Shown: positions 51,574 through 61,959 of the stretch, piece after piece
Layout of the letters: every line of letters starts with the position of its first letter
Position numbering within the stretch: the first letter of the stretch is position 1
DNA from: Bacillus sp. UNC438CL73TsuS30
GTDB taxonomy: Bacteria > Bacillota > Bacilli > Bacillales > Cytobacillaceae
Reading direction: 5' to 3'
DNA length: 64,000 bases
NCBI RefSeq assembly: GCF_000482325.1
Contig: NZ_AXVA01000010.1
Location: 1 to 64,000, forward strand
The notes under the pieces: model-generated
The model's input: the letters and a program-made list of their open reading frames with translations, nothing else
Database searches by the model: none
Told to the model about the DNA's origin: nothing
Position numbers and translations under genes: made by a program

Positions 51574-52197
51574 ATGTATCGGGAGCGTACTAAATATTAT
51601 ATAAATGAAAAAAGAGCGGCCCATTTCTCTTTGTATAGGCGGGGTGGAGGTGTTTTAATTGGGGTTTCGCTTGTTGCGGCAGCCCTGCAGCTGCTATTAG
51701 TGAAAAATTATATTATTGATGGCGGAATTGTAGGAATTAGTATTTTACTCGCTCATATCACCGACTATAAAGTGGGTTTCTATATTTTCCTGTTAAATAC
51801 GCCATTTTTACTGCTGGCCTTATTTTATCTCGGAAAAAGGTTTTTAATCATCAGCCTCGGGGCACTTCTTTTTTTAAGCCTCGAATTGTATATGCTCGAG
51901 CCGTTTCCGGCGCTTACCAAAAACCCCATTCTCGTCATCCTCTTTGGCGGGATTTGCTTGGGAATGGGGGTGGGCATGATTATTCGCTTCGGCGGGTCCC
52001 TCGACGGTACGGAGATTTTAGCCATCATGTTAAGCCAGCGGACCCCTTTTTCGATTGGGCAATATGTGTTGTTTTTTAATTTCTTTATTTTTTTCAGTTC
52101 GATTTTTGTCTTTGGACTACTTGAGGCGGTATACTCATTGGCAACTTTTTGTATTGCCTGTAAAACGATTGATCTGTCCCTTAAAAATATTAGTTAA
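51574..52197 (+). CDS. YitT-family membrane protein, short or truncated
   Basis: 207 aa with five predicted membrane helices and the YitT marks [36 protein letters not shown] and [19 protein letters not shown]. Usual YitT proteins are about 280 residues and end in a cytoplasmic DUF2179 domain. This one stops right after the last helix ([12 protein letters not shown]), so that domain is absent. The gene ends inside the convergent uvsE gene with an eight-base overlap. The ATG at 51574 follows GGATGGGGG; upstream ATG codons lack ribosome sites. It may be a natural short form or a decayed gene. Confidence 0.7.
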   Translation: MYRERTKYYINEKRAAHFSLYRRGGGVLIGVSLVAAALQLLLVKNYIIDGGIVGISILLAHITDYKVGFYIFLLNTPFLLLALFYLGKRFLIISLGALLFLSLELYMLEPFPALTKNPILVILFGGICLGMGVGMIIRFGGSLDGTEILAIMLSQRTPFSIGQYVLFFNFFIFFSSIFVFGLLEAVYSLATFCIACKTIDLSLKNIS

Positions 52198-53146
52198 TTG
52201 AAATGGCCGCACCGCGAACCCTTTTAAAGCCACGCAGCCTGCTCATGTCCTCCACCAGCTTTAAGCAGGCTTGGTCCTTTGCTTTTGCTTCAATCATAAA
52301 ATCTACATCCCGTCCGAACCCGGTAAGTAACTTTACAAATGGCAGGATAAATTCCAAATCGACATAATCGGCATGAGAACGAAATTCTTTTTCTGATTTC
52401 GGGGACGAAATGTGGACCTTCGGAGGAATTCCTACTCGCTCCCATGTTTGAAACATTCGCGGCAGCAACTCCTCTAAAGAAGCCTCGCATAAATTCGCCA
52501 TATGATGATGGTAATCAAACACAAATGGAACCTGCTCCTTTTCACAGGCGGTTAAGGTTTCCGCAGTGTGATAGGTTTTATCATCATTCTCTAAGGTCAT
52601 CACTTGTTTAATCGAAAGCGGAAGGGCAGTCAAATTTTGATGAAAACGCGTCAGTGCCTCCGCTTTATTCCCATAAGCACCGCCAATATGAATATTAATC
52701 AGTGACTTTCGTTCAAGCCCCATAGCCTCGAGCATCCGAAAATGATACTCCATATCGATTACAGCATTTTCAGTAATTTTTGGATCCTTTGAAGTAAACA
52801 ATGTAAATTGATTAGGATGAAAACTTACCCTTAGTTGGTTTTTACGGACAAGCTCTCCAATTTCCTGCCACTCCTTTTGAAACGGAGTGACAAAATCCCA
52901 ACGTACCTCCGGATGGGTAGCAAGAGGGACGAGGGAGCTAGAAAAACGGTAGAGTTCAATTTCATGGGCAATATTGTAGTGAAGCATACGTAAGGTATGA
53001 TCAAGGTTTTGCTTCGTTACTGTAAGTAGCTTTTCCAGTTGCTCCTCTTTTTGTAACTCCCGGTAACGTGTATAGGTAATCGTTTTTGATGGAGAGGCAT
53101 CCCATAGGGTCGTCGCCTGCGAGACATATCCGAAACGAATCTTCAT
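52190..53146 (-). CDS. uvsE: UV damage endonuclease UvsE
   Basis: 318 aa TIM-barrel nuclease (UVDE). It cuts DNA 5' to pyrimidine dimers and other lesions. Metal and active-site regions are [77 protein letters not shown] and [12 protein letters not shown]. It matches B. subtilis UvsE (YwjD), and ywjE stands next to it as in that species. The ATG at 53146 follows the weak CAGGAG. The 3' end overlaps the YitT gene tail to tail. Confidence 0.94.
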   Translation of the reverse strand: MKIRFGYVSQATTLWDASPSKTITYTRYRELQKEEQLEKLLTVTKQNLDHTLRMLHYNIAHEIELYRFSSSLVPLATHPEVRWDFVTPFQKEWQEIGELVRKNQLRVSFHPNQFTLFTSKDPKITENAVIDMEYHFRMLEAMGLERKSLINIHIGGAYGNKAEALTRFHQNLTALPLSIKQVMTLENDDKTYHTAETLTACEKEQVPFVFDYHHHMANLCEASLEELLPRMFQTWERVGIPPKVHISSPKSEKEFRSHADYVDLEFILPFVKLLTGFGRDVDFMIEAKAKDQACLKLVEDMSRLRGFKRVRGAAISIN

Positions 53147-53170
53147 TGTTCAAACTCCTGTCGTTTGCTG

Positions 53171-54373
53171 CTATAAAAAGTAAGAAAAAATTCCAGCGAT
53201 GCCTTCTTTCACGGATCTGAAAAGGTTGGGTTTCGTTAATTCCTTCAGCGTCAATGGCTTTGAATCCCCGATATCTTTTTGCAAAACTGACTTCAGCCGT
53301 TCAATGAATTCAGGATTATAAATATAGCAGTTAATTTCTTTGTTTAAAAATAAACTTCTTTTATCAAAATTGGCGGTGCCGATATCGCAAAGCTTATCGT
53401 CGATGACAATCGTTTTTGCATGGTAGAAACCATTTTTAAATTGAAAAACCTTTGCACCCTCGCGCAAGAGTGTCTTTAAGTAGCGATGGGATGCCTCCTG
53501 TACCAGAATATGGTCTGAGGTATAGGGGACAACAATCGCGAGTTGAACACCTCTCTTCAAAACTGCACGTAATGCCTGAAAAAGCGGCTTGCTCGGAATA
53601 AAATAAGGGGTCCCAATAATAATTGACTCTTTTGCCATTTGAAGCAGTCCAAGATACTTTTTCTCCAAAGTAACAGCCTCTGTCGGCATTAATTGATGGC
53701 GGATCAAACCTTTTGAAACTTCAGGGAAATAGTTAGAGTGGTTCAATAAGTCTTCACTGGTATTTTCCCGCCAGTCAATTAGAAATTCGCTTTGTAAAAA
53801 GGTCGCGCCTTCACCGAGAAGTTTTAAATGGTAATCCCGCCACGGGCTGAGTTTTGGATCCTCGTTGATGTATTCCTTGCCAATGTTGTATCCGCCAAGA
53901 TAGCCAATCTTTCCATCGATAATCGTAATTTTCCGATGATTGCGTACCTGAGCCGAGTAAAAAAGATAGGGGAGCTTTATTCGATTGCAATACGAAAAGT
54001 GGACGCCAGCTTCACGGAGTTCATTTATCGAATGCCTTTTTAAATGGATGCCGCCAATGCGATCTAGCAGAAGCCTGACTTCTACACCTTCCTTTGCCTT
54101 TTCTTTTAATAATTTTAAAAAAGTATGGCTAAACTTGTCATTTTTGATAATATAAAAGAGAATATGAATATGCAGTTTGGCTTCTTTTATTTCTTTGAAA
54201 TAATCGGCAAACAGTTCTGGCCCATGCGGGAAGATGTCCAGCTGGCCATGAAGCATGGGAGTTTCACAATTTTTCATCTGTGAGAGATGTTTCTTTCTTC
54301 CTAGTCTAAAATCGAGGACTAGCCATATGATGATAAGAAGTAGTACTCCAATAAAAGTAACCGCAAATGTCAT
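53171..54373 (-). CDS. ywjE: Cardiolipin synthase family protein YwjE
   Basis: 400 aa phospholipase D superfamily protein. An N-terminal membrane helix (VTFIGVLLLIIIWLVLDF) anchors it. Two HKD motifs form one active site: HRKITIIDGKIGYLGGYNIG (about residue 141) and HAKTIVIDDKLCDIGTANFDKRS (about 318). It joins phosphatidylglycerol molecules into cardiolipin or processes related lipids. GAGGAGGGAAA precedes the ATG. It is 24 bp upstream of uvsE and probably cotranscribed with it. Confidence 0.9.
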   Translation of the reverse strand: MTFAVTFIGVLLLIIIWLVLDFRLGRKKHLSQMKNCETPMLHGQLDIFPHGPELFADYFKEIKEAKLHIHILFYIIKNDKFSHTFLKLLKEKAKEGVEVRLLLDRIGGIHLKRHSINELREAGVHFSYCNRIKLPYLFYSAQVRNHRKITIIDGKIGYLGGYNIGKEYINEDPKLSPWRDYHLKLLGEGATFLQSEFLIDWRENTSEDLLNHSNYFPEVSKGLIRHQLMPTEAVTLEKKYLGLLQMAKESIIIGTPYFIPSKPLFQALRAVLKRGVQLAIVVPYTSDHILVQEASHRYLKTLLREGAKVFQFKNGFYHAKTIVIDDKLCDIGTANFDKRSLFLNKEINCYIYNPEFIERLKSVLQKDIGDSKPLTLKELTKPNLFRSVKEGIAGIFSYFL

Positions 54374-54413
54374 CTGGTATTTCCCTCCTCATCATATTTT
54401 TATGGTTTCCAAT

Positions 54414-54427
54414 TGAAAACGCTTCTA
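54414..54427 (+). promoter_or_regulatory. cre box upstream of fadF
   Basis: TGAAAACGCTTCTA matches TGWAARCGYTWNCW at 13 of 14 positions. It lies about 40 bp upstream of the fadF -35, suggesting CcpA control. Confidence 0.65.
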
Positions 54428-54465
54428 TGAATTTGAGTTTCTGCAATAAAGTTTGAAAAATTTCA

Positions 54466-54493
54466 TTGACTGAATGCTCATTCATTATATAAT
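54466..54493 (+). promoter_or_regulatory. fadF promoter with TetR-type operator in the spacer
   Basis: TTGACT (54466-54471), 16 bp spacer, TATAAT (54488-54493). The spacer contains TGAATGCTCATTCA (54471-54484), a 14 bp palindrome with TGAATG / CATTCA half-sites like those read by fatty-acid TetR regulators (FadR-type). Its spacing is shorter than that of the B. subtilis FadR box. Confidence 0.75.
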
Positions 54494-54567
54494 AGAGATA
54501 AAGGATTCTGAAAATTTATTCGGTTTAAAATTTTCTTAAACAGGAAGTGAGAAAGGGGAGTTTTGAT

Positions 54568-56670
54568 GTGACAGGTCTTTTATGGGTAAACCTCATTGCC
54601 TTCTTAGTTGTAACCGCTTACGGAATTAGCCTATTCGCTTATGTAGTCAAAACGCGGATTGCGTACATTAAGCTCGGAAAAAAAGTTGAGTTTGACAACA
54701 ACGTCAAAGAGAGGCTGCAAAAGATTTGGGTCAATGTGTTTGGCCAGAGTAAATTATTAAAGGACAAAAAGATGGGTGCTATCCACGTGGCCTTCTTTTA
54801 CGGGTTCCTTTTGGTCCAATTTGGCGCGATTGATTTTATTTGGAAAGGCATTCATCCGGGTTCACATCTGCCGCTTGGTTCGTTGTATCCGGCGTTTACC
54901 TTTTTTCAAGAGATTGTCACCCTTGTCATTTTAGTAGCAGTGCTTGGGGCATTTTATCGCCGTTATATTGAAAAATTGGTCCGCTTGAAGCGGGGCTTTA
55001 AATCAGGTCTAGTTTTGATTTTTATCGGGGGCTTAATGATTTCCGTTTTGCTCGGTAATGGGATGGGAATCATTTGGCATGGAGAGGACCCGTCTTGGTC
55101 TGAACCGGTTGCCTCTATCATTTCCCTAGCGTTTTCATGGGTAGGGAAAACTGTGGCGATTGTCGTTTTCTACTTTGCATGGTGGGTCCATTTAATTTTC
55201 TTATTATCCTTCTTAGTTTATGTGCCGCAAGGAAAGCACGCTCACTTAATTGCAGGTCCTGCGAATGTTTATTTTAACCGTTTAGAAAAGGCAGGTAAGT
55301 TAAATAAAATTGATTTTGAAGATGAATCACAGGAATCATTTGGGGTTGGAAAAATTGAAGACTTTACCCAGCTGCAAATGATTGATTTCTATGCCTGTGT
55401 AGAATGCGGACGTTGTACCAATATGTGTCCGGCAACCGGAACAGGCAAAATGCTTTCACCAATGGATTTAATCGTGAAAATGCGTGATCACCTTACGAAT
55501 TACGGGGCGGCGGTTACCTCGAAACAGCCGTGGGTGCCAACCTTCGCATTTGCGAATACAAAAGGAAATCAACTGGCACTTGCCGCAGCGGGTCAGGGCG
55601 CAGAAGAGGCAGCAGCAGCAGGCCTTTATAGTCCTAGCTTGATCGGCGATGTTATCACAGAAGAAGAAATCTGGGCATGTACGACTTGCCGTAACTGTGA
55701 AGATCAATGTCCGGTTATGAACGAGCACGTGGATAAAATTATCGACCTTCGTCGCTATCTTGTGTTAACAGAAGGAAAAATGGATGCAGATGCGCAGCGG
55801 GCGATGACGAATATCGAACGCCAGGGAAATCCATGGGGACTTAACCGGAAAGAGCGCGAAAATTGGCGTGAGGTCCGCGAAGATGTTCATGTTCCTACGG
55901 TAAAGGAAATGAATAAGGCTGGTGAAGAATTCGAATACCTCTTCTGGGTAGGTTCGATGGGGTCTTACGATAACCGCAGCCAAAAGATTGCCCTATCGTT
56001 TGCAAAATTAATGAACGAAGCGGGTGTGAAATTTGCGATCCTCGGCAATAAGGAAAAGAACTCCGGTGATACGGCACGCCGTCTCGGAAATGAATTCTTG
56101 TTCCAGGAACTTGCAACGAAAAACATTGAAGAGTTTGAAAAGGCGGAGGTTAAGAAAATCGTTACGATTGACCCGCATGCCTACAATATTTTCAAAAATG
56201 AGTATCCGGATTTCGGGTTAACAGCAGAAGTGTACCACCATACGGAGGTCCTTTATGAGCTTGTCCGTGATGGCAAATTGGTGCCAAAGCATTCTGTCGA
56301 GGAAACGATTACGTTCCACGATTCATGCTATCTAGGCCGATACAATGACGTCTATGATCCACCGCGGGAAATTCTGAAAGCAATTCCAGGCGTGAAGCTT
56401 ATGGAAATGGAGAGAAACAGAGAAAAGGCGATGTGCTGTGGTGCCGGCGGCGGTTTAATGTGGATGGAAGAGGAAACAGGAAACCGCATTAACGTAGCAA
56501 GAACCGAGCAGGCTCTTGAGACGAATTCAACGGTGATCAGCTCTGCATGCCCATATTGCTTAACAATGATTTCAGATGGAACAAAGGCAAAAGAAGTGGA
56601 AGAAAAAGTATCCACTTACGACGTTGCGGAACTACTAGAAAAAGCAGTGTGCGGTGGCCCGGCAGCTTAA
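54568..56670 (+). CDS. fadF: FadF, membrane Fe-S oxidoreductase of acyl-CoA oxidation
   Basis: 700 aa. Residues about 1-225 carry six membrane helices of the nitrate-reductase-gamma type. Two [4Fe-4S] motifs follow, CVECGRCTNMCP (C277) and CTTCRNCEDQCP (C371). Two CCG domains are at the C-terminus: HDSCYLGRYND, CCGAGGGLMW (about 623) and CPYCLTMI. It resembles heterodisulfide reductase and is thought to pass electrons from acyl-CoA dehydrogenases, via ETF, to the quinone pool. The GTG at 54568 follows AAAGGGGAG; the GTG at 54547 lies before that site. Position matches B. subtilis ywjF. Confidence 0.93.
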   Translation: MTGLLWVNLIAFLVVTAYGISLFAYVVKTRIAYIKLGKKVEFDNNVKERLQKIWVNVFGQSKLLKDKKMGAIHVAFFYGFLLVQFGAIDFIWKGIHPGSHLPLGSLYPAFTFFQEIVTLVILVAVLGAFYRRYIEKLVRLKRGFKSGLVLIFIGGLMISVLLGNGMGIIWHGEDPSWSEPVASIISLAFSWVGKTVAIVVFYFAWWVHLIFLLSFLVYVPQGKHAHLIAGPANVYFNRLEKAGKLNKIDFEDESQESFGVGKIEDFTQLQMIDFYACVECGRCTNMCPATGTGKMLSPMDLIVKMRDHLTNYGAAVTSKQPWVPTFAFANTKGNQLALAAAGQGAEEAAAAGLYSPSLIGDVITEEEIWACTTCRNCEDQCPVMNEHVDKIIDLRRYLVLTEGKMDADAQRAMTNIERQGNPWGLNRKERENWREVREDVHVPTVKEMNKAGEEFEYLFWVGSMGSYDNRSQKIALSFAKLMNEAGVKFAILGNKEKNSGDTARRLGNEFLFQELATKNIEEFEKAEVKKIVTIDPHAYNIFKNEYPDFGLTAEVYHHTEVLYELVRDGKLVPKHSVEETITFHDSCYLGRYNDVYDPPREILKAIPGVKLMEMERNREKAMCCGAGGGLMWMEEETGNRINVARTEQALETNSTVISSACPYCLTMISDGTKAKEVEEKVSTYDVAELLEKAVCGGPAA

Positions 56671-56687
56671 TGATTTAAATTTATTGA

Positions 56688-56770
56688 ATAGTAGAGGTTG
56701 ATTGTTTATTAAGAATTCATGAAATTTTAAAAATTTTGTGTAAAACAATTCAACTTCTACTGTTTTTTAT
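56688..56770 (+). terminator. Terminator of fadF
   Basis: Long stem AGTAGAGGTTGA-TTGTTT (56690-56707) with AAACAATTCAACTTCTACT (56743-56761), one bulge and one G-T pair, followed by GTTTTTTATG. Confidence 0.75.
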
Positions 56771-56789
56771 GTAAAATAGAATAGAGATA

Positions 56790-56803
56790 TAAAAACGCTT
56801 TCA
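56790..56803 (+). promoter_or_regulatory. cre box upstream of mmgA
   Basis: TAAAAACGCTTTCA matches the cre consensus at 13 of 14 positions. The rest of the 56671-57017 gap holds the fadF terminator and AT-rich DNA; no unambiguous promoter was identified. Confidence 0.6.
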
Positions 56804-57017
56804 TAAACTTAATAAAAATCAACTTCAATTATTTTTCCACAGAATTCACACATCAAAGACCTCAGGCATGACAGCTAAATTAATCAAATCAATTTTTGCA
56901 GTAGATACTTTTTGTCTGCGTCATTTTTTCTGCATTTTTCGAGCGAGCGTTCAGTCGCTTCTGAAAAACATATCATTATTTTTTGTCAAAAATATAGGAA
57001 ATGGGAGAGTGTTTGGA

Positions 57018-58205
57018 ATGGGGAAAACGGTCATTTTAAGCGGAGTTCGCACACCTTTTGGAAAAATGGGCGGTACTTTGAGCAGCTTCACAGCATCAGA
57101 ACTTGGCGGAATCGCTGTAAAAGAAGCGTTAAACCGTGCAAATGTAAAGCCTGAAGAAATCCAAGAGGTAATCCTTGGAAGTGTTTTGCAGGGAGGACAA
57201 GGACAAATTCCATCACGCCAGGCAGCAAGACACGCAGGACTGCCATGGGAAGTGAAAACGGAAACCATTAATAAAGTCTGTGCATCAGGAATGCGCAGTG
57301 TTACATTAGCTGATCAAATCATTCGTGCTGGTGATGAAGAACTGATTGTGGCCGGCGGCATGGAATCGATGAGCAATGCACCATATATCCTGCCAAAAGC
57401 AAGATGGGGCTTTAAAATGGGTGACTCTTCCGTTAAGGATTTAATGATTCATGACGGCTTAAGCTGCAGCTTTACGGGTGCGCACATGGGAACGTACGGA
57501 AATGGAACTGCAAAGGAAATGGAAATCAGCCGCGAGGCGCAGGATGAATGGGCTTACCGTAGTCATGCACGGGCGATTGCTGCCATTGAAAGCGGGAAGT
57601 TTGCCGAGGAAATCGTGGCAGTTGAAGTGCCGCAGCGAAAAGGAGCGCCAGTTGTAGTTGAACAGGATGAAGCGCCGCGGAAAGATACCTCTTTAGCAAG
57701 ATTGGCAAAGCTGGCACCTGTATTTAATTTTGAAGGAACGATTACTGCCGGGAATGCGCCGGGTGTAAATGACGGTGCGGCGGCACTTGTGCTGATGAGC
57801 GAAGAGCGTGCAGAGCGTGAAGGCCGTAAACCGGAAGCGGTCATTTTAGGGCATGCGGCGATAGCGGTGGAAGCAAAGGATTTCCCGAAAACGCCGGGAC
57901 TTGTCATCAATGAAATACTACGAAAAACCGGAAAAAGCTTAGGAGAAGTTGACTTGTTTGAAATCAATGAGGCCTTTGCAGCGGTTGCATTAGCGAGCAG
58001 CCAAATTGCCGGACTTGGCCCGGAAAAGGTCAATGTGAACGGCGGTGCGGTTGCCCTCGGTCACCCAATTGGGGCAAGCGGCGCACGGATTATCCTGACA
58101 TTAATGCATGAATTGAAGCGACGCGGCGGCGGAATCGGAATTGCTGCTATCTGCAGCGGCGGCGGCCAGGGTGATGCTGTGATGATTGAGGTTCCGAAGG
58201 TTTAA
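57018..58205 (+). CDS. mmgA: Acetyl-CoA acetyltransferase (thiolase)
   Basis: 395 aa thiolase. The acyl-accepting Cys is in NKVCASGMRSV (about residue 88), the His is in NEAFAAVALAS (about 350) and the final catalytic Cys in AAICSGGGQGDAVMIE (about 380). It condenses or cleaves acetoacetyl-CoA. The ATG at 57018 follows GGGAGAG; upstream in-frame codons give a poor N-terminus. It begins an apparent operon with mmgB and two acyl-CoA dehydrogenases, as in mmgABC of B. subtilis. Confidence 0.92.
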   Translation: MGKTVILSGVRTPFGKMGGTLSSFTASELGGIAVKEALNRANVKPEEIQEVILGSVLQGGQGQIPSRQAARHAGLPWEVKTETINKVCASGMRSVTLADQIIRAGDEELIVAGGMESMSNAPYILPKARWGFKMGDSSVKDLMIHDGLSCSFTGAHMGTYGNGTAKEMEISREAQDEWAYRSHARAIAAIESGKFAEEIVAVEVPQRKGAPVVVEQDEAPRKDTSLARLAKLAPVFNFEGTITAGNAPGVNDGAAALVLMSEERAEREGRKPEAVILGHAAIAVEAKDFPKTPGLVINEILRKTGKSLGEVDLFEINEAFAAVALASSQIAGLGPEKVNVNGGAVALGHPIGASGARIILTLMHELKRRGGGIGIAAICSGGGQGDAVMIEVPKV

Positions 58206-58273
58206 AAGTTTGACCGGTTTCTGGTGGGAATTTCGCATCGCAGATAAAAGGCTAGTTTCATAGATTTTATAAA

Positions 58274-58303
58274 AAAGGGGCTGACCTAAGGAGCGGGCAG
58301 CCC
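58274..58303 (+). promoter_or_regulatory. Hairpin between mmgA and mmgB
   Basis: GGGGCTG / CAGCCCC stem with a 14-base loop, no T-run, just ahead of the mmgB ribosome site GGAGGG. A lone CGCAGATAAA motif, as in the 30768 array, lies nearby at about 58238. Confidence 0.5.
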
Positions 58304-58320
58304 CGCTTGGAGGGAAAATC

Positions 58321-59172
58321 ATGAAGGTTGAAAAGGTAATGGTCATTGGTGCAGGGCAAATGGGCTCAGGAATTGCCCAAGTTTGTGCCCAAGCGGGATA
58401 TCAAGTGTTTTTAAATGATTTGAAACCGGAGTTCGTCGTGCGTGGTTTAGGCGTAATTAATAAAAACCTTTCAAGAAACGTGGACAAAGGCCGCTTAACG
58501 GAAGAGCAAAAGCAGGAAGTATTGGCAAGGCTGACGCCTTCTACTGACCTACAGGATGCAAGCGCTGTCGATTTGGTCATTGAAGCAGCGGTTGAAAACA
58601 TGGAAATTAAGGCGAAAGTCTTTGCCCAGCTTGATGAAATTACCCCGGGACATGTCATTTTGGCCAGCAACACCTCCTCACTGCCGATTACGGAAATCGC
58701 TGCGGCAACGAAGCGTCCGGAAAAGGTCATCGGCATGCATTTCATGAATCCGGTGCCGGTGATGAAGCTTGTTGAAATTATCCGCGGGTTGGCAACGGCA
58801 GATGAAGTGTATCAGGTAATTGAAGATATGACGAAAACATTGAGCAAAGTACCGGTTGAAGTGAATGACTATCCAGGATTCGTATCAAACCGCATTCTTA
58901 TGCCGATGATCAATGAGGCGATTTATACGCTATATGAAGGTGTTGCAACGAAAGAAGCAATTGATGAAGTGATGAAGCTTGGTATGAACCATCCAATGGG
59001 ACCGTTAACATTGGCAGATTTTATCGGCTTGGATACATGCCTGTACATTATGGAGACCTTGCATGAAGGCTTTGGCGATGACAAATACCGTCCATGTCCG
59101 CTGCTTCGTAAATATGTAAAAGCAGGCTGGCTTGGCAAGAAAACCGGACGCGGGTTTTACACATATAAATAG
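58321..59172 (+). CDS. mmgB: 3-hydroxybutyryl-CoA dehydrogenase
   Basis: 283 aa. The N-terminal Rossmann NAD site is [24 protein letters not shown]; the catalytic His and Asn regions are [15 protein letters not shown] (about residue 140) and [11 protein letters not shown] (about 188). It oxidises (S)-3-hydroxybutyryl-CoA to acetoacetyl-CoA for the thiolase encoded upstream. TTGGAGGG precedes the ATG. A structured repeat follows the gene. Confidence 0.94.
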   Translation: MKVEKVMVIGAGQMGSGIAQVCAQAGYQVFLNDLKPEFVVRGLGVINKNLSRNVDKGRLTEEQKQEVLARLTPSTDLQDASAVDLVIEAAVENMEIKAKVFAQLDEITPGHVILASNTSSLPITEIAAATKRPEKVIGMHFMNPVPVMKLVEIIRGLATADEVYQVIEDMTKTLSKVPVEVNDYPGFVSNRILMPMINEAIYTLYEGVATKEAIDEVMKLGMNHPMGPLTLADFIGLDTCLYIMETLHEGFGDDKYRPCPLLRKYVKAGWLGKKTGRGFYTYK

Positions 59173-59207
59173 ATAGAGATGATAAACACAGGATTGGTTT
59201 AAACAAA

Positions 59208-59389
59208 GGCTTTGTTAAAGAACAATATGATTTAAACAAAGTTGATTGGAGCGGAAGGTGCGAGACTCCAGCGGGAGCAGCGGGACAGGTGAGACCCCAC
59301 AGGCGCTAAAGCGCCGAGGAGGCTCACCGCCCGCCCCGCGGAAAGCGAGCATCCTGGAGCGGAAATCAACAACCACGTTTAACACAGCC
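59208..59389 (+). repeat. 182 bp structured repeat, copy 2
   Basis: Same element and same orientation as 5679-5863, differing by a few substitutions and a short indel near the left end. Ends GGCTTTGTTAAA and TTTAACACAGCC pair at 11 of 12 positions. It fills most of the mmgB to acyl-CoA dehydrogenase gap and would be transcribed within the operon if the operon is continuous. Confidence 0.85.
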
Positions 59390-59495
59390 CAAAAAAAGAG
59401 AACATTTTAGGATGGTCTTAACTGCAAACACCATAGGAATGGTTCGAAACATAGCCATGTAAATACAATCAAAATCCTCGGGAAGGGGAATGGAC

Positions 59496-60626
59496 ATGAA
59501 CCTAACATTCACAGAAGAACAAGAAATGATGCGAAAAATGGTCAAGGATTTTGCAGCAAATGAAATTGCACCATTTGTCGAGCGGATGGAGCAAGGTGAA
59601 TTCCCACGTGAGGTCCTTCGCAAAATGGGCGAACTCGGCTTAATGGGGATCCCAGTTCCGGAAAAATACGGCGGTGCGGCAATGGATTTCACCTCCTACA
59701 TCATTGCGATCCACGAAATTTCCAAGGTGAGTGCGACTGTTGGGGTAATTCTTTCTGTTCATACTTCAGTGGGCACGAATCCAATTTTATATTTTGGCAC
59801 AGAAGAACAAAAACAACGGTATATCCCGAAGCTGGCAAGCGGGGAGTATTTAGGGGCGTTTTGCTTAACCGAGCCAAGCTCGGGTTCTGATGCTGCCAGC
59901 CTGAAGTCGCGGGCCGTACGCGATGGTGATTACTATAAAATAAACGGCACAAAGGCGTTTATCACCAATGGCGGCGAAGCCGATGTCTATATCGTGTTTG
60001 CTTCCACGAATCCGGAAAAAGGTGCGCGTGGAATAACAGCCTTTATTGTGGAAAAAAACACCCCTGGTCTGATTATTGGTAAGGACGAAAAGAAAATGGG
60101 GCTGCACGGTTCAAGAACGGTTCAGCTTACATTTGAAGATATGTTGGTGCCGGTTGCCAATCGTCTTGGCGAAGAAGGAGAAGGCTTTAAAATTGCCATG
60201 GCAAACCTTGAGGTTGGTCGCATCGGGATTGCGACCCAAGCCCTTGGGATTGCTGAGGCAGCTTTAGAAGCGGCAACGGACTACGCAAAGCAGCGTCAGC
60301 AGTTCGGCAAGCCAATTGCAGCGCAGCAAGGGGTTGCTTTTAAGCTGGCCGATATGGCGACAAGTGTGGAGGCAGCAAAACTATTAATCTATCGAGCAGC
60401 GGATTTACGCAAACGCGGTGTGAAATGCGGCTTCGAATCGTCTGTCGCTAAGCTGTTTGCTTCTCGAACGGCGGTGGAAGTGACGACGGAGGCGATCCAA
60501 GTGTTTGGCGGGTATGGCTATACCGAGGATTACCCAGTTGAGCGTTATTTCCGCGATGCGAAAATTACCGAGATTTATGAAGGAACAAGCGAAATTCAGC
60601 GCATTGTTGTGAGCAAGCATCTGTAA
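59496..60626 (+). CDS. Acyl-CoA dehydrogenase (AcdA/MmgC-like), first paralogue
   Basis: 376 aa FAD enzyme. The helical N-terminal domain is [26 protein letters not shown]; the middle strand domain has [13 protein letters not shown], and the C-terminal domain has the catalytic Glu in [17 protein letters not shown] (about residue 361). The FAD and ETF contacts [16 protein letters not shown] are present. It removes two hydrogens from short-chain acyl-CoAs and passes electrons to ETF and FadF. The ATG at 59496 is eight bases after AAGGGG; the ATG at 59490 is too close to it. Its close similarity to the next gene points to a tandem duplication. Confidence 0.92.
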   Translation: MNLTFTEEQEMMRKMVKDFAANEIAPFVERMEQGEFPREVLRKMGELGLMGIPVPEKYGGAAMDFTSYIIAIHEISKVSATVGVILSVHTSVGTNPILYFGTEEQKQRYIPKLASGEYLGAFCLTEPSSGSDAASLKSRAVRDGDYYKINGTKAFITNGGEADVYIVFASTNPEKGARGITAFIVEKNTPGLIIGKDEKKMGLHGSRTVQLTFEDMLVPVANRLGEEGEGFKIAMANLEVGRIGIATQALGIAEAALEAATDYAKQRQQFGKPIAAQQGVAFKLADMATSVEAAKLLIYRAADLRKRGVKCGFESSVAKLFASRTAVEVTTEAIQVFGGYGYTEDYPVERYFRDAKITEIYEGTSEIQRIVVSKHL

Positions 60627-60693
60627 ATTGCTTGATAGGTAGAAAAAAATTTAACTTTGTAGCTATCGAACTGTATCCCAAGGAGGACTCAAA

Positions 60694-61833
60694 ATGAACT
60701 TTCAATTATCCGAAGAACATGAAATGATTCGCAAAATGGTCCGGGATTTTGCCCGAAATGAGGTTGCACCGACTGCGGCCGAGCGCGATGAGGAAGAAAC
60801 CTTTGACCGCGCCATTTTTGACAAAATGGCCGAACTAGGCTTAACAGGAATTCCGTGGCCGGAAGAGTACGGCGGCATTGGCAGTGATTATCTTGCTTAT
60901 TGTATCGCAGTCGAAGAACTTTCCCGCGTCGACGCATCCATTGGGGTAACACTTTCTGCCCACACCTCGCTTGCGGGCTGGCCTCTTTACAAGTTCGGAT
61001 CTGAAGAGCAAAAACAAAAATACCTTCGTCCCATGGCGGAAGGATCAAAAATTGGTGCCTACGGCTTAACGGAGCCTGGCAGCGGCTCTGATGCCGGCGG
61101 GATGAGAACGACCGCTCGCTTGGAGGGTGACCATTACGTCCTGAATGGTTCAAAAATTTTCATTACCAATGGCGGGATTGCGGACATCTATGTGGTGTTT
61201 GCGTTAACGGACCCATCCAGCAGACAAAAAGGAACAACCGCTTTCATTATTGAAAAGGATTTCCCAGGCTTCACCGTTGGCAAAAAGGAAAAGAAGCTTG
61301 GTATTCGCTCATCGCCGACAACAGAAATCATTTTTGAAGATTGCAAGGTTCCAGTTGAGAACAGACTCGGCCAAGAAGGCGAAGGCTTTAAAATTGCGAT
61401 GATGACGCTTGATGGAGGCCGCAACGGCATCGCGGCGCAAGCGGTGGGAATTGCGCAGGGCGCACTTGATGCAGCGGTTGATTATGCAAAGGAACGCCAC
61501 CAGTTTGGTAAGCCGATTGCAGCGAACCAAGGAATTAGCTTTAAGCTTGCGGACATGGCAACAGCGATTGAAGCTTCAAGACTATTAACCTACCAAGCAG
61601 CATGGCTGGAGTCGAACGGGCTGCCTTATGGAAAAGAGTCGGCGATGTCTAAATTAATGGCCGGTGACACCGCGATGAAGGTGACAACCGAAGCGGTTCA
61701 AGTGTTTGGCGGCTACGGATATACAAAGGATTACCCAGTAGAACGATTTATGCGCGATGCAAAAATCACGCAAATCTATGAAGGTACACAAGAAATTCAA
61801 CGTCTTGTCATCTCAAGGATGGTAACGAAATAG
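60694..61833 (+). CDS. Acyl-CoA dehydrogenase (AcdA/MmgC-like), second paralogue
   Basis: 379 aa, same three-domain layout as the preceding enzyme: [57 protein letters not shown] and catalytic Glu in [15 protein letters not shown]. Differences such as [15 protein letters not shown] against [15 protein letters not shown] suggest a different chain preference (straight or branched short acyl-CoA), which cannot be settled here. AAGGAGGA precedes the ATG. It is 67 bp after its paralogue. Confidence 0.92.
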   Translation: MNFQLSEEHEMIRKMVRDFARNEVAPTAAERDEEETFDRAIFDKMAELGLTGIPWPEEYGGIGSDYLAYCIAVEELSRVDASIGVTLSAHTSLAGWPLYKFGSEEQKQKYLRPMAEGSKIGAYGLTEPGSGSDAGGMRTTARLEGDHYVLNGSKIFITNGGIADIYVVFALTDPSSRQKGTTAFIIEKDFPGFTVGKKEKKLGIRSSPTTEIIFEDCKVPVENRLGQEGEGFKIAMMTLDGGRNGIAAQAVGIAQGALDAAVDYAKERHQFGKPIAANQGISFKLADMATAIEASRLLTYQAAWLESNGLPYGKESAMSKLMAGDTAMKVTTEAVQVFGGYGYTKDYPVERFMRDAKITQIYEGTQEIQRLVISRMVTK

Positions 61834-61959
61834 AAAAGCAGAAATGCATTGAAAGACCAATCATAAAAGGAATTTGAAGGCTCCCCCGTTAAAGAAAGCA
61901 GGAAAAATCGAACACCTGCTTTTTTAGGAGGGTGCCGGGAACAAAAGGCGGTTTTGAAC

